The notes below the pieces were generated by a model. It was not told the origin of the DNA. It was given only the letters and a program-made list of their open reading frames with translations, and did not search any database. From Sphingomonadales bacterium 63-6 (GTDB lineage: Bacteria; Pseudomonadota; Alphaproteobacteria; Sphingomonadales; Sphingomonadaceae): a DNA stretch of 35,230 nucleotides. Numbering within the stretch: the first letter of the stretch is position 1; the number at the start of each line of letters is the position of its first letter. The stretch lies in contig MKUB01000199.1 of assembly GCA_001898545.1 (NCBI GenBank), forward strand, positions 1-35,230. Direction: 5' to 3'. A program made the position numbers and the translations under genes. Below are positions 24,951-33,332 of the stretch, piece by piece.

Positions 24951-27524
24951 TTAAAACGAGAGAGCCGCCGTCAGGCCGACAGTACGGGGACGGACCACAA
25001 AGGTCGTAAACACCGGCTGGTTGCGGGTATGGCCGAGGCCCAGCTGCGGGGCCGCGTTGAAGGCGTTGTTCACATAGAGCGAGACGTCGATATCGCCGAA
25101 TTCCACGCCAGCGCGCAGGTTCACGATCTCATAGGCCTCGGTGACCGGGGCATTGACGTCATAGTTGAAGGAACCGGGATCGGTGGCGCCGGTGCGGCCT
25201 TCCTTGCTCTTGTAAGTGTAATCGCCGCGAATATAGGCGGTCCGTTCGCCCACCGGATAACGGAAATCGCCGGAAAGGGTGACGGTCCAGGGCGAACCCG
25301 AATTGGGAAGCACCGATCCGCCCGTATAGAGCGTGCGACCATTGATGATGATGTCATCCTTGAAGGTCGCGCTGGTGTAACCGACCTGCGCCCCGAGAGT
25401 GAGGCCTTCGACCGGCTTCAACACCGCCTGAAGGTCGAAACCCTCGCTCTTGGCAGCCCCAAGATTGTCGGTCAGCGACTGGAGGCAGCTGCTGACGGAC
25501 ACGGTGGACTGGATGTTGGACCAGTCGATGTGGAACACGCTGCCATTGAGGGCGAGCAGGCCATCGAACAGGCGGGCCTTGGCCCCCGCTTCATAGGACC
25601 AGACCGAGTCCGAACCATAGGTCTGCGGCGAAGAGGCGCGCCCATCGCCATCCACATAACCGAGCGCGACCAGTTCCGCATTGCAATTGCCGGGAAGCGC
25701 GATCTGCGCGCCGCTCGGGCGGAAGCCTTTGCTGACCGTGGCATAGACCATGGCATCCGGTGTTGCCTGATAGCTGATGCCGAATTTGGGGGTGACCGCC
25801 GTATCCGATCCCGAAGCCGCGCTGTTCAGATAGACAGGGGCAAAAGGCCCCTCACCCGGCTTATATTCTCCGATGGCGACAGCCTCGCAGGGAATGGTAC
25901 CCACCCCGGTGCCGGGGATACAGGCCTTGCCGCGCGGGGCGTTGAGGTTGTTGGCAGGGCCATCATAGACCGCCTCATAATCGATCTTGTTTCGCGAAAC
26001 ACGGATGCCAGCGGTCAGCTTCAGGCCAGCAAGCAACTCATAGGTCGCATCGGCAAAACCGGCCAGCTGGGTATCGATCGCCTGGAAGTCCGAGAAATAG
26101 CTGGCAGTACCGTTGAGCTGCTCCACCCCATAATAGTTCACGAAGGCGCTATAGCCGGGACCGAACGGCGCCCCCCCGCTGCTCACGCCGAACAGCGGAT
26201 CGAGGAAGGGTAGGAAATTGGTTTCCGAAAGCTGCACCGCGCGCTGCTTGTTATGGGAATAGAAGCCCCCGACCACCCAGCTGAGCGGCCCAGCATCGGC
26301 CGACTGCAGGCGAATTTCCTGCGTGAAGTTGCGCTGCGTATTATCGACGGTGGAGATTGCTGAATCGCCCGGCTTGGGAACCTGACGCCCGGCGTAGGAC
26401 ACCTGATAGATGTTCGTGTAATCGAGCGTCTGGCTCGCATCGCGCTTGAAGTAAGACGTGGTGGAGATCAGGTCCGCGAAGCCGAGTTCCGCCTCGATCT
26501 TGAGCGACGGCATCAGGAACTTGTCCTTCTGCGGTTCACCGCCCTTGTGATCGAGCGCGAGATGGGTCGCATCCACCGTCGGGTTCCAGCGCGGTGCGGC
26601 GTAATCGGCGGAGTCGAAATCGGAGAGCGCAACCCAGGCGCTAGGAACGGCGTCCGGCGTATAGAAGCTCTGGTAATTGACCGACGGCGTGATCGTGATC
26701 GTTTCGGTGGGCTTCAGCGTCATCGCCAGGCGCGCAGCGAAAGTGTCGCCGGAGTTCACATCCTCCTTATACATGGCCTGATCCGCGAAGATCAGCGATG
26801 CGCCGCCCAGTGCACCCTTGGTGTCCTGGACCAGCGGCGTGCCCGTAACCTTATCGATGAAACCACCCTCGTGGCGGAAATAGGCGCTGGCCCGAATGCC
26901 GATCTTGTCCTCAATCAGCGGTCCGCCAATCGCAAAGGCCGCTTCATAACTTTCCGATCCGTTGACCGTGGACGCCAGATCGGCGCGTGCCATGCCGCTC
27001 CATTCCGTGACGCTCGCCGCGGGCTGCAGGAAACGGATGGTGCCGCCTTCGGACCCGGCGCCGAACAGCGTTCCCTGAGGGCCGCGCAGCACTTCGACCC
27101 GCTCAAGGTCGAACAAGGCAGGATACATGATGGACGAAGCGACGCCCAAGGCACGCACCTGGATCGGCGTATCGTCAATATAGACACCAATGGTCGAGGC
27201 GCCCGCAGCGGAAGAAATGCCGCGAATGGAGACATTGCTCACCGCCGTGCCGCTCTTGCGGATCGAAACACCGGGGGTCAGGCGGGCAATATCGTCCACA
27301 TTGCGCAGGCCCTGCTTCACCACGTCGCTGGGCGTAAGAGCGCTGACGCTGATCGGAACCTTGGAGAGCGCTTCGCTTTTCCGCGTTGCGGTAATAACGA
27401 TCTCGCCGACGTCCAGATTATCCTTTTCTTCCGCCTGTGCGAAGGCGGGCGACGCGGCAGCGCCAATCATCAGGCAAATCGCCAGCTTGGCGACTGTCCC
27501 GTTCAATACGTCTAGATGCCTCAT
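24951..27524 (-). CDS. TonB-dependent receptor of the GABA/amidohydrolase operon
   Basis: An 857-residue outer-membrane receptor. The signal peptide ends near ASPAFAQ at residue 30. A TonB box-like GEIVITATRKSE follows, then a plug with LTPGVSIRKSG, VSIRGISS and LERVEVLRGPQGTLFGAGSEGGTIRF. The barrel ends VGLTAALSF with the C-terminal Phe. GGGGGT precedes the ATG. It is the first gene of a long leftward array with gabT, gabD, gabP and three exported amidohydrolases, and faces a LysR-type regulator across a 255-base gap with a 19-base palindrome. The best inference is that it imports the compound those enzymes break down. Barrel sequences of this class do not allow the ligand to be named. Confidence 0.92.
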   Translation of the reverse strand: MRHLDVLNGTVAKLAICLMIGAAASPAFAQAEEKDNLDVGEIVITATRKSEALSKVPISVSALTPSDVVKQGLRNVDDIARLTPGVSIRKSGTAVSNVSIRGISSAAGASTIGVYIDDTPIQVRALGVASSIMYPALFDLERVEVLRGPQGTLFGAGSEGGTIRFLQPAASVTEWSGMARADLASTVNGSESYEAAFAIGGPLIEDKIGIRASAYFRHEGGFIDKVTGTPLVQDTKGALGGASLIFADQAMYKEDVNSGDTFAARLAMTLKPTETITITPSVNYQSFYTPDAVPSAWVALSDFDSADYAAPRWNPTVDATHLALDHKGGEPQKDKFLMPSLKIEAELGFADLISTTSYFKRDASQTLDYTNIYQVSYAGRQVPKPGDSAISTVDNTQRNFTQEIRLQSADAGPLSWVVGGFYSHNKQRAVQLSETNFLPFLDPLFGVSSGGAPFGPGYSAFVNYYGVEQLNGTASYFSDFQAIDTQLAGFADATYELLAGLKLTAGIRVSRNKIDYEAVYDGPANNLNAPRGKACIPGTGVGTIPCEAVAIGEYKPGEGPFAPVYLNSAASGSDTAVTPKFGISYQATPDAMVYATVSKGFRPSGAQIALPGNCNAELVALGYVDGDGRASSPQTYGSDSVWSYEAGAKARLFDGLLALNGSVFHIDWSNIQSTVSVSSCLQSLTDNLGAAKSEGFDLQAVLKPVEGLTLGAQVGYTSATFKDDIIINGRTLYTGGSVLPNSGSPWTVTLSGDFRYPVGERTAYIRGDYTYKSKEGRTGATDPGSFNYDVNAPVTEAYEIVNLRAGVEFGDIDVSLYVNNAFNAAPQLGLGHTRNQPVFTTFVVRPRTVGLTAALSF

Positions 27525-27647
27525 GTTTTTACCCCCTTTTTCAGTCGGATAGGGTGGTCCTCATGTTTTACTTCGGACCCGGTTATCGTTTGTGGGGAGA
27601 TCGTATTTCCTGAGGGCGGAGGCGATAGGTGCTTTTGAGACAGCTAC

Positions 27648-27666
27648 TGGTGACCAAGAGTCACCA
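27648..27666. promoter_or_regulatory. 19-base palindrome, putative LysR operator
   Basis: TGGTGAC-CAAGA-GTCACCA has perfect 7-base arms. It sits in the middle of the 255-base divergent region, 123 bases from the TBDR start and 113 from the LysR start. A weaker symmetric element with caatt/aattg arms and T-N11-A form lies nearby at about 27681-27700. Binding by the adjacent LysR protein is inferred. Confidence 0.55.
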
Positions 27667-27779
27667 TTGTTGTGCAGCGCAGCAATTGATGCTTGCGAAT
27701 TGTAGAAATCGCGGCATCTTTGTGTAACCGGGCTGACCAATTTGCGTGGGCGCGGTTCATCGGCAACGAAGGGAGTCCA

Positions 27780-28700
27780 ATGAAAGCGTCGCGCTCGGTT
27801 CCGTCTCTCGCCATGTTGCGGGCGTTCGAAGCCTTTGGGCGTGCCGGTGGCATCCGGAAGGCAGCGCAACTCCTCAAGGTCGATCACGCAGTGGTCAGCC
27901 GCCACCTTTCGGCACTGGAAGCTTTCGTGGGGACCGGACTGATCGACCGGAGCAATGGAACCCGCTCCCTCACCCCGGACGGGGTGGAATATCATCGACG
28001 AATTTCGGCCGCCTTCCAGGATATTTCCAATGCCACGCTGATGCTCCGCAAACGCCATGACCAGCAATTGCTGATCTGGTGCAGCCCTGGCCTCGCCTAT
28101 CATTGGCTAAGTCCGCGCCTTGTGGATTTCTCCTTGGCCCATCCCGACATTGCCTTCGAATTGCGGCCGATGGATTACGCCCCGGATATGTCGATCAACG
28201 AGGCGGACGCGGACATTCGATATGTGCGCCATAATGCCGACACGGTACCCCCCAAGGATTGCCGTTGGATCGAGCTTGCCGCGCCGCCGATCTATCCCGT
28301 TGCCAGCCCCGCTTTTGCCGAGAGCATTGCGGGCAAGCTGCGGGATGCGCAGGATCTCCAGTCGATGCGCCTGTTGCACGAAGAGAGCGATCTGGAATGG
28401 CGCCTATGGTTTGAAACCCAGGGGGTGAGGCTTCCGGATTCGACCATGGCAGGCCCGCGCCTGTGGCACGCGCACGTTCTTCTCGATGCGGCAATGAGCG
28501 GGCAGGGTATCGCTCTGGCCAATGATTTCCTGGCTCGCAATGAACGGCTCAGCGGCCAGCTGGTTGCGCTTCAGCCAACCGAAACTCCCTTCAAGCCCGC
28601 CTCCATCGGCTCCTATCGCTTCACTGCACGGACGGACCGATGGCATAGCAATGCCCTTGCCAGATTCCGCAATTGGTTGATCAGGGAAGCCAAGGAGTAA
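27780..28700 (+). CDS. LysR-family transcriptional regulator (GcvA-like)
   Basis: The 306-residue protein starts at the ATG with AAGGGAG 5 bases upstream; a longer frame has no ribosome site. The N-terminal winged helix-turn-helix is clear (SLAMLRAFEAFGRAGGIRKAAQLLKVDHAVVSRHLSALE..., residues 8-60), followed by a linker helix and a substrate-binding domain. The RHLSALE and RSLTPDG segments resemble the GcvA/AmpR branch. It is divergent from the TBDR that heads the gab/amidohydrolase array, the usual LysR layout, so it probably senses a catabolic intermediate and activates that operon. Its stop is 3 bases from the stop of the convergent Rrf2 gene. The inducer is unknown. Confidence 0.88.
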   Translation: MKASRSVPSLAMLRAFEAFGRAGGIRKAAQLLKVDHAVVSRHLSALEAFVGTGLIDRSNGTRSLTPDGVEYHRRISAAFQDISNATLMLRKRHDQQLLIWCSPGLAYHWLSPRLVDFSLAHPDIAFELRPMDYAPDMSINEADADIRYVRHNADTVPPKDCRWIELAAPPIYPVASPAFAESIAGKLRDAQDLQSMRLLHEESDLEWRLWFETQGVRLPDSTMAGPRLWHAHVLLDAAMSGQGIALANDFLARNERLSGQLVALQPTETPFKPASIGSYRFTARTDRWHSNALARFRNWLIREAKE

Positions 28701-28703
28701 CAA

Positions 28704-29165
28704 TTACCCGGGACGATCAGCCACGGCAGCTTCCCTGGAGGTTATGCTGCAGCGCTCATCGAAGCGCCGGGCGAGTTCCGCAAGACTGACCCTGCCCAGC
28801 CGTGCGATCAGCAACGCCTCCGCTTCATTGAGGGCACTCTCCAGAGCCTCATTGACGACCCTCTCAACCGCGCAACTGGCGTTCGGATGCTCATTACCGA
28901 TCGTGAAGAGACGGGGTCCGCCAACGGCGCGATGAACGTCCAGCAAGGTCACCGCTTGAAGGTCAGCCGCAATGACCCATCCCCCGCCGTGTCCTTTCTC
29001 CGATCGCACATATCCCGCGTCCCGCAGGCCGGCCATTGTCCGGCGCACGACTACAGGATTTGTGTCGAGCATCCGCGCAATCTCTTCAGAGGTCATCGGG
29101 CCATCATGGCGCGCCATATGGAGCAGCACATGGAGCATTCGTGACAGGCGACTATCATTGCGCAT
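28704..29165 (-). CDS. Rrf2-family transcriptional regulator
   Basis: A 153-residue protein with an N-terminal winged helix (SEEIARMLDTNPVVVRRTMAGLRDAGYVRSEKGHGGGWVIA, about 26-66), the standard Rrf2 signature including the GHGGGW wing, and a C-terminal dimerisation helix. Only two cysteines are seen (98 and 139), not the three-Cys cluster of IscR or NsrR, so an Fe-S sensor role is not supported. It is divergent from a SAM methyltransferase gene across 87 bases and probably regulates it and itself. It resembles the YwnA/BadM-like branch, with Cys98 a possible redox-sensing residue. The ligand is unknown. Confidence 0.87.
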   Translation of the reverse strand: MRNDSRLSRMLHVLLHMARHDGPMTSEEIARMLDTNPVVVRRTMAGLRDAGYVRSEKGHGGGWVIAADLQAVTLLDVHRAVGGPRLFTIGNEHPNASCAVERVVNEALESALNEAEALLIARLGRVSLAELARRFDERCSITSREAAVADRPG

Positions 29166-29252
29166 GGCAGGATCTTTCGCAGGCTTGCCGGGATTGGCAA
29201 GCGCCCAGATTCACGATACTTATGATGTTACATGATTCCAGGAGCAAAGAGA
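29166..29252. promoter_or_regulatory. Divergent promoter region, Rrf2 regulator and methyltransferase
   Basis: The 87-base gap must hold both promoters. ATGAT is repeated either side of GTTAC (around 29222-29236), an imperfect symmetric element that could be the Rrf2 site. It overlaps the rejected upstream ATG of the methyltransferase, which supports its being non-coding. Confidence 0.35.
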
Positions 29253-30032
29253 ATGGCCGCATTTGAAAATCCCGACCACTGGGACATCACCGCGCAGCAT
29301 TACGAGAAGACCGCCCATCCCTTCACCGCCCTTTATGCCGAGGCCGCCCTCGCACTTGTGGAGCTTAACTCCGGCAGCCGCGTGCTGGATGTCGCAGCAG
29401 GGACCGGGGCGCTAGCCTTGCTGGCAGCGCAAACCGGAGCGCAAGTGCTGGCAACGGATTTTTCATCCGGCATGATCGCCCGCATTGCGGCACGGAATGT
29501 GCCGAATATCGAAGCCAGGGTCATGGATGGCCAGGCGCTCGAGCTGGAGGATGGCAGCTTCGACGCGGTATTCTCGATTTTCGGTGTCATCATGTTCCCC
29601 GAATGGCGCAAAGGTCTTGCAGAAATGGCACGAGTGACTCGCCCGGGCGGGCATGGCGTGATCGCAACCTGGCGCGACCAAGGGGCCGCGACTTTCCTGT
29701 TGCTCGGCCAAATCCGCCGCAAGCTGTTCCCCGAACGCGAGGGTATGACGATGCCGGAAGCGGTGAGAGCGATGAGTGAACCCGAGGATCTGGTCCGGGA
29801 ACTTATTGCCGCCGGATATCGAGAGCCCCGGATTGAACGGGTCACTTTTGACTACCTGCTCGACGTTGCCGCACTGGCAGAACCGGACACGCTATTCGGC
29901 ATGTCTCCCGACTGGACGAGCCTCGATCAAGCCGAGAAAGACTCCGTCGTTGCCGAGGTGAGAGAGATGGCAGGGGAACGTGCAATCCTGCCGATACCTT
30001 CGACGGCGCTGATTGCAGTAGCGCTACGATAG
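29253..30032 (+). CDS. Class I SAM-dependent methyltransferase
   Basis: I chose the ATG at 29253 because AGGAG lies about 9 bases upstream; the ATG seven codons before has none. The 259-residue protein has the Rossmann motif I VLDVAAGTGALA (44-55), the acidic end of strand 2 at Asp69 in VLATDFSSGM, the motif FDAVFSIFGVIMFPEW and ARVTRPGGHGVIATW, as in the UbiE/Methyltransf_11 group. It is cytoplasmic. It is divergent from an Rrf2 regulator, a pairing common in proteobacteria where the methyltransferase is induced by some small molecule, but the acceptor cannot be told. It stands alone, with 222 bases before the next gene. Confidence 0.88.
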   Translation: MAAFENPDHWDITAQHYEKTAHPFTALYAEAALALVELNSGSRVLDVAAGTGALALLAAQTGAQVLATDFSSGMIARIAARNVPNIEARVMDGQALELEDGSFDAVFSIFGVIMFPEWRKGLAEMARVTRPGGHGVIATWRDQGAATFLLLGQIRRKLFPEREGMTMPEAVRAMSEPEDLVRELIAAGYREPRIERVTFDYLLDVAALAEPDTLFGMSPDWTSLDQAEKDSVVAEVREMAGERAILPIPSTALIAVALR

Positions 30033-30219
30033 GCGGCGCCCGTGTTTCCACCCATGCGTTCGGGCGACAACATTACGGGCATTTTCGGATCGCCCACTCA
30101 AACACCACGCCCAAAAACGTGCGTCCTGTTACAATAAATTACAAATGAATCCTCCCCTGCCTCGTATGTCCGCTTGGCAAAGCCGTCTATCCTTTGCAAA
30201 ATCATACCAAATACAAAAG

Positions 30220-30236
30220 CGGGACTCATAGTCCCG
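30220..30236. promoter_or_regulatory. Short perfect hairpin CGGGACTCATAGTCCCG upstream of the G8 gene
   Basis: Arms CGGGACT and AGTCCCG with loop CAT end 18 bases before the ATG of the G8-domain gene and next to its GAGGGGA ribosome site. It could be an operator or a leader hairpin that affects translation. The preceding 150 bases are AT-richer than the surroundings and probably hold the promoter. Confidence 0.4.
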
Positions 30237-30254
30237 ATTGAGGGGACGACCATC

Positions 30255-32861
30255 ATGCACCTGCGGCTTCGCCTGCTTCTTCCCGCCTTGTTTCTTCCTG
30301 CTTACTTTTTGCTTGGCATGGGGGCGCAAGCCAGCGCTCAGGAAGCGCATGCGCATATGGATATGCCCGCTCAGGCGCCGGCCTCTGCACTCAGACAGTC
30401 ACGTTGGTCCGATCCCGCGTCGTGGCCCGATGGGAAGGTGCCGAGCGAAGGCGATGCCGTGCGGATCGGCCGGGATCGGGAGGTCATCCTCGATGTCAGC
30501 CCGCCCGCCCTGCGCAGCCTGACGATCGACGGCAAGCTGAGCTTCGCGAATGATCGTGACCTCGAACTGAAGAGCGAGTGGATCCTGCTGGCTGGCGGTG
30601 AGCTCGAAGTCGGGACGGAAGCAAAGCCCTTCACGCGCAAAGCCACGATTACCCTGACCGATAACGTCCCCAATGAAGACATCAACACCATGGGGGACCG
30701 GGGCATCATGATGATGGCCGGCACCCTCAACCTGCATGGGGACCGCACACATACCTGGACCAAGCTGGCAAAGACGGCAAAGGCCGGCAGCGCCACGATT
30801 GAAGTGCTGGATGCCAAGGGCTGGCGCAAAGGCGACGAGATCGTGCTCGCCTCAACTGATTTCGATCCCAGACAGGCGGAACGGCGAACCGTCACTGCCA
30901 TCAAGGGAAATGCGATCACGCTCGATAGGCCGCTCGAATATATGCATTTCGGGGAAATCACTTTCGGTGTGGACGAGCGTGGCGAGGTCGGCCTGCTGAC
31001 GCGCAACATCCGCATTCAGGCTTCCGACGATGCGGAGAAATCCTATTTCGGTGGGCACATCATGGCGATGGCCGGATCGAAAATGTACGTTTCAGGCGTC
31101 GAGCTCAATCGCATGGGGCAGCACCTGCACCTCGCCCGCTATCCCATCCACTGGCACATCATTGGCGAAGGGCAGGGCCAATATATCCGCAATTCCGCCA
31201 TTCACGACACTTACAGTCGCTGCGTGACGGTGCATGGCACCAACAATCTGCAGATTGAAAACAACGTCACCTTCAACACGGTGGGCCATTGCTTCTTCCT
31301 GGAAGACGCAGTGGAGACCGGCAATCAGTTCGTTCACAATCTGGGGATCATGACCAAGTGTCATCCGACCCAGCCCTGTATTCCCACCAATCTGGGCCCA
31401 GGCGGAACAAGCTCGGGAACGGCAGGCCAGCGTTCCAAGGATGTGTTGATCCCTTCGGACAATACAGCCTCCACTTTCTGGATCACCAATCCTGACAATA
31501 TCTACCGCGATAACGTAGCTGCCGGGTCAGAGCAGACGGGCTTCTGGTTCGCTTTGCCGGAACACCCGACAGGCGCGCATGAAGGCAAGGAGGGCACTGA
31601 AAAGATCTGGCCTCGCCGAACGGCCATGCGGGAATTTTCAGGCAATACGGCCCATTCGAATTTCGACGGCTTCATGTTCGATCGCGGCCCGAAGCCGGAC
31701 GGCACGTTCAGCGTGGGCGGCAGCAACTATCATTTTGCCTTTACCGATCCGAACGACCCGAACAGCCCGCCCAAAGGCTCGGTTTTCGAGAATTTCACAG
31801 GCTACAAGAACCGTCATGGCGCCGTATGGGGCCGCGGCGAGCTGCACCAGTTCAAGAATCTGAAGGTGGCCGACAATGCAATCGGCTTCACACATGCCGC
31901 TTCCGCGGTTGGCCGCGCCCCTTACACGTCAAAGGTCGTGGACTCGCTGTTCGTGGGCGAAACCGACAATATCGGCAACCCGCGCACGCCCCAGGAAATC
32001 GCCTATGGCCGCAGCATGCCGAACGACATGCCGGACTATCCAATCCGCGGCTATGAATATTACGATCTCCGCCACGATGTGGAGAACACCACCTTCGTCA
32101 ACTTTGAACCCAACGATACCCGCAGCGCGGGCGCTCTTTCCTACCTGATGTATACCAGCTTCGGGATGAGCTCGGAAAACGCCATCGAGGGTGCGAAGTT
32201 CATCAATTCCAGACCAGTCGATTTCCCGCCGGTCGTACGCAAATGGTCCTCCGATTTTGGACGCGCCAATGCCTGGAGAGGCGCGGCGATCCATGACAAG
32301 GACGGCTCGGTGGGCGGTATCCCCAATTCCTATATCGTCCTCGATAATGGGATCGCGTCGGACGAGGAAGCCTGCCAGATCAAGCCCGCCTGGGGCGCCG
32401 CTGTGTGCCGGGGCGATTTCGGTCATTTCAGCGTAGGCGGCAATTTCGGCTTCGGCAGCGGCCCGATTGCCGAACCGGTCATGCTCAGCCGTAACGGCAG
32501 GCGGTGGGAATATACCGGCCAGACCACGATCCGCAGCGGAGCCGAGGTCCGAGTGGAAACCGGCAAGAATGACCTCTCCCTGTCCCTTGCGGAAATGGAT
32601 GATGGCTCGTGGGTCATTTTTGAACTTCCCGGATTCACCAATGCGGCCGGGGGAGCTCAGAAACCCAGTTTGGCGGCGCTGCGAGAGGCTGGTGAAACGT
32701 CCTATTTCAGCGAGAACGGCACGTTGTGGGCCAAGCTGGTCGTCGACAACGCTGCCGGTAAGACAATAACTGTCGGCACGCCCGGCGCCGGTGTCAGCAC
32801 CGTAGGCCCCGGCCCTGGCGGAGCTTTCGCGGCAGGCGCCCGCCTCGACGTCAGCCGGTAG
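30255..32861 (+). CDS. Exported G8-domain/right-handed beta-helix protein (CEMIP/TMEM2-like)
   Basis: An 868-residue protein from the ATG with GAGGGGA upstream. The signal peptide is MHLRLRLLLPALFLPAYFLLGMGAQASAQ. A His/Met-rich stretch (EAHAHMDMP) follows. The G8 domain occupies about 47-165 (RWSDPASWPDGKVPSEGDAVRIG..., then SLTIDGKLSF and LLAGGELEVGT). It is followed by a parallel beta-helix with the family hallmarks YPIHWHIIGEG, CVTVHGTNNLQIENNVTFN and GHCFFLEDAVETGNQFVHNLG. In animals G8/beta-helix proteins such as CEMIP and TMEM2 take part in hyaluronan breakdown; bacterial members are largely uncharacterised. A surface or periplasmic polysaccharide-binding or -cleaving role is the likeliest inference. 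It is followed by a hairpin and a broken FAD oxidoreductase gene. Confidence 0.87.
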   Translation: MHLRLRLLLPALFLPAYFLLGMGAQASAQEAHAHMDMPAQAPASALRQSRWSDPASWPDGKVPSEGDAVRIGRDREVILDVSPPALRSLTIDGKLSFANDRDLELKSEWILLAGGELEVGTEAKPFTRKATITLTDNVPNEDINTMGDRGIMMMAGTLNLHGDRTHTWTKLAKTAKAGSATIEVLDAKGWRKGDEIVLASTDFDPRQAERRTVTAIKGNAITLDRPLEYMHFGEITFGVDERGEVGLLTRNIRIQASDDAEKSYFGGHIMAMAGSKMYVSGVELNRMGQHLHLARYPIHWHIIGEGQGQYIRNSAIHDTYSRCVTVHGTNNLQIENNVTFNTVGHCFFLEDAVETGNQFVHNLGIMTKCHPTQPCIPTNLGPGGTSSGTAGQRSKDVLIPSDNTASTFWITNPDNIYRDNVAAGSEQTGFWFALPEHPTGAHEGKEGTEKIWPRRTAMREFSGNTAHSNFDGFMFDRGPKPDGTFSVGGSNYHFAFTDPNDPNSPPKGSVFENFTGYKNRHGAVWGRGELHQFKNLKVADNAIGFTHAASAVGRAPYTSKVVDSLFVGETDNIGNPRTPQEIAYGRSMPNDMPDYPIRGYEYYDLRHDVENTTFVNFEPNDTRSAGALSYLMYTSFGMSSENAIEGAKFINSRPVDFPPVVRKWSSDFGRANAWRGAAIHDKDGSVGGIPNSYIVLDNGIASDEEACQIKPAWGAAVCRGDFGHFSVGGNFGFGSGPIAEPVMLSRNGRRWEYTGQTTIRSGAEVRVETGKNDLSLSLAEMDDGSWVIFELPGFTNAAGGAQKPSLAALREAGETSYFSENGTLWAKLVVDNAAGKTITVGTPGAGVSTVGPGPGGAFAAGARLDVSR

Positions 32862-32885
32862 ATCGGTTCCGTAGGCGATGCGCAA

Positions 32886-32913
32886 GGGGCGCCTGTGTCT
32901 TTCTCGGCGCCCT
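32886..32913 (+). terminator. Possible terminator after the G8 gene
   Basis: GGGGCGCC (32886-32893) pairs with GGCGCCCT (32906-32913), eight pairs with one G-U, around a pyrimidine-rich 12-base loop. It is 24 bases past the stop codon. No T-run follows, so it is only a candidate. Confidence 0.4.
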
Positions 32914-32919
32914 ACTCCG

Positions 32920-33332
32920 GGCTTCGAAAACCCCTATACGCTGCAAAGCGCCCCGCAACTCGGCGTGCGCCACACCCGCCGAGTTGCGGGCATTAGCAGA
33001 ATTGAACCCCGAAACTGGGGCACGGGCGCACCTGCCCAGGACGAGATTGGCATAAGCCCCTCGGTCAGCCCGAAATATCAGTGGTTTCCGTTCCCTATGG
33101 CTGCCTTGTCCCGCGCCAGCTGGACGGCTTACTTGCTGCCGGACGGCCTATCTCCTGCGATGCCAACAGCCACGGCTTCATGCGCGAAATCCCGCAATGC
33201 TGGCTGACCGGCCACGCCGCCGGAGCGGCCGCCGCTATCGCGACAAACCGTGGCATTGCCCCGCGGCAGGTCGACATCAGTGAATTGCGCGGGTTGCTGC
33301 GGAAGCAGGGGGCATTTTTGTCGGGGGAGTGA
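32920..33332 (+). pseudogene. Remnant of an FAD-dependent oxidoreductase, C-terminal part, frameshifted
   Basis: Two reading frames together encode about 135 residues of a recognisable C terminus. Frame A (from about 32920) gives GFENPYTLQSAPQLGVRHTRR...SPK, the conserved APQLGVRxTRR region of FAD-dependent (PF12831-like) oxidoreductases. Frame B (from about 33072 to the stop at 33332) gives SVPYGCLVPRQLDGLLAAGRPIS, then CDANSHGFMREIPQCW and TGHAAGAAAAIA, the next conserved blocks. The frame changes near 33070-33080. The N-terminal FAD-binding half is absent: the remnant starts about 60 bases after the G8 gene. The gene is therefore deleted and frameshifted, not merely mis-sequenced, although a single sequencing error could explain the frameshift alone. 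Confidence 0.8.
32952..32990. repeat. 14-base perfect inverted repeat inside the pseudogene
   Basis: CCCGCAACTCGGCG (32952-32965) and CGCCGAGTTGCGGG (32977-32990) are exact reverse complements with an 11-base spacer. They overlap the codons for APQLGVRHTRRVAG. It could act as a late terminator for the G8 transcript or be chance within conserved coding sequence. Confidence 0.7.

Noticed and set aside
28704..29165. Rrf2 protein as an IscR/NsrR-type Fe-S sensor
   Set aside because: Only two cysteines are present and not in the clustered pattern needed to hold an Fe-S centre.
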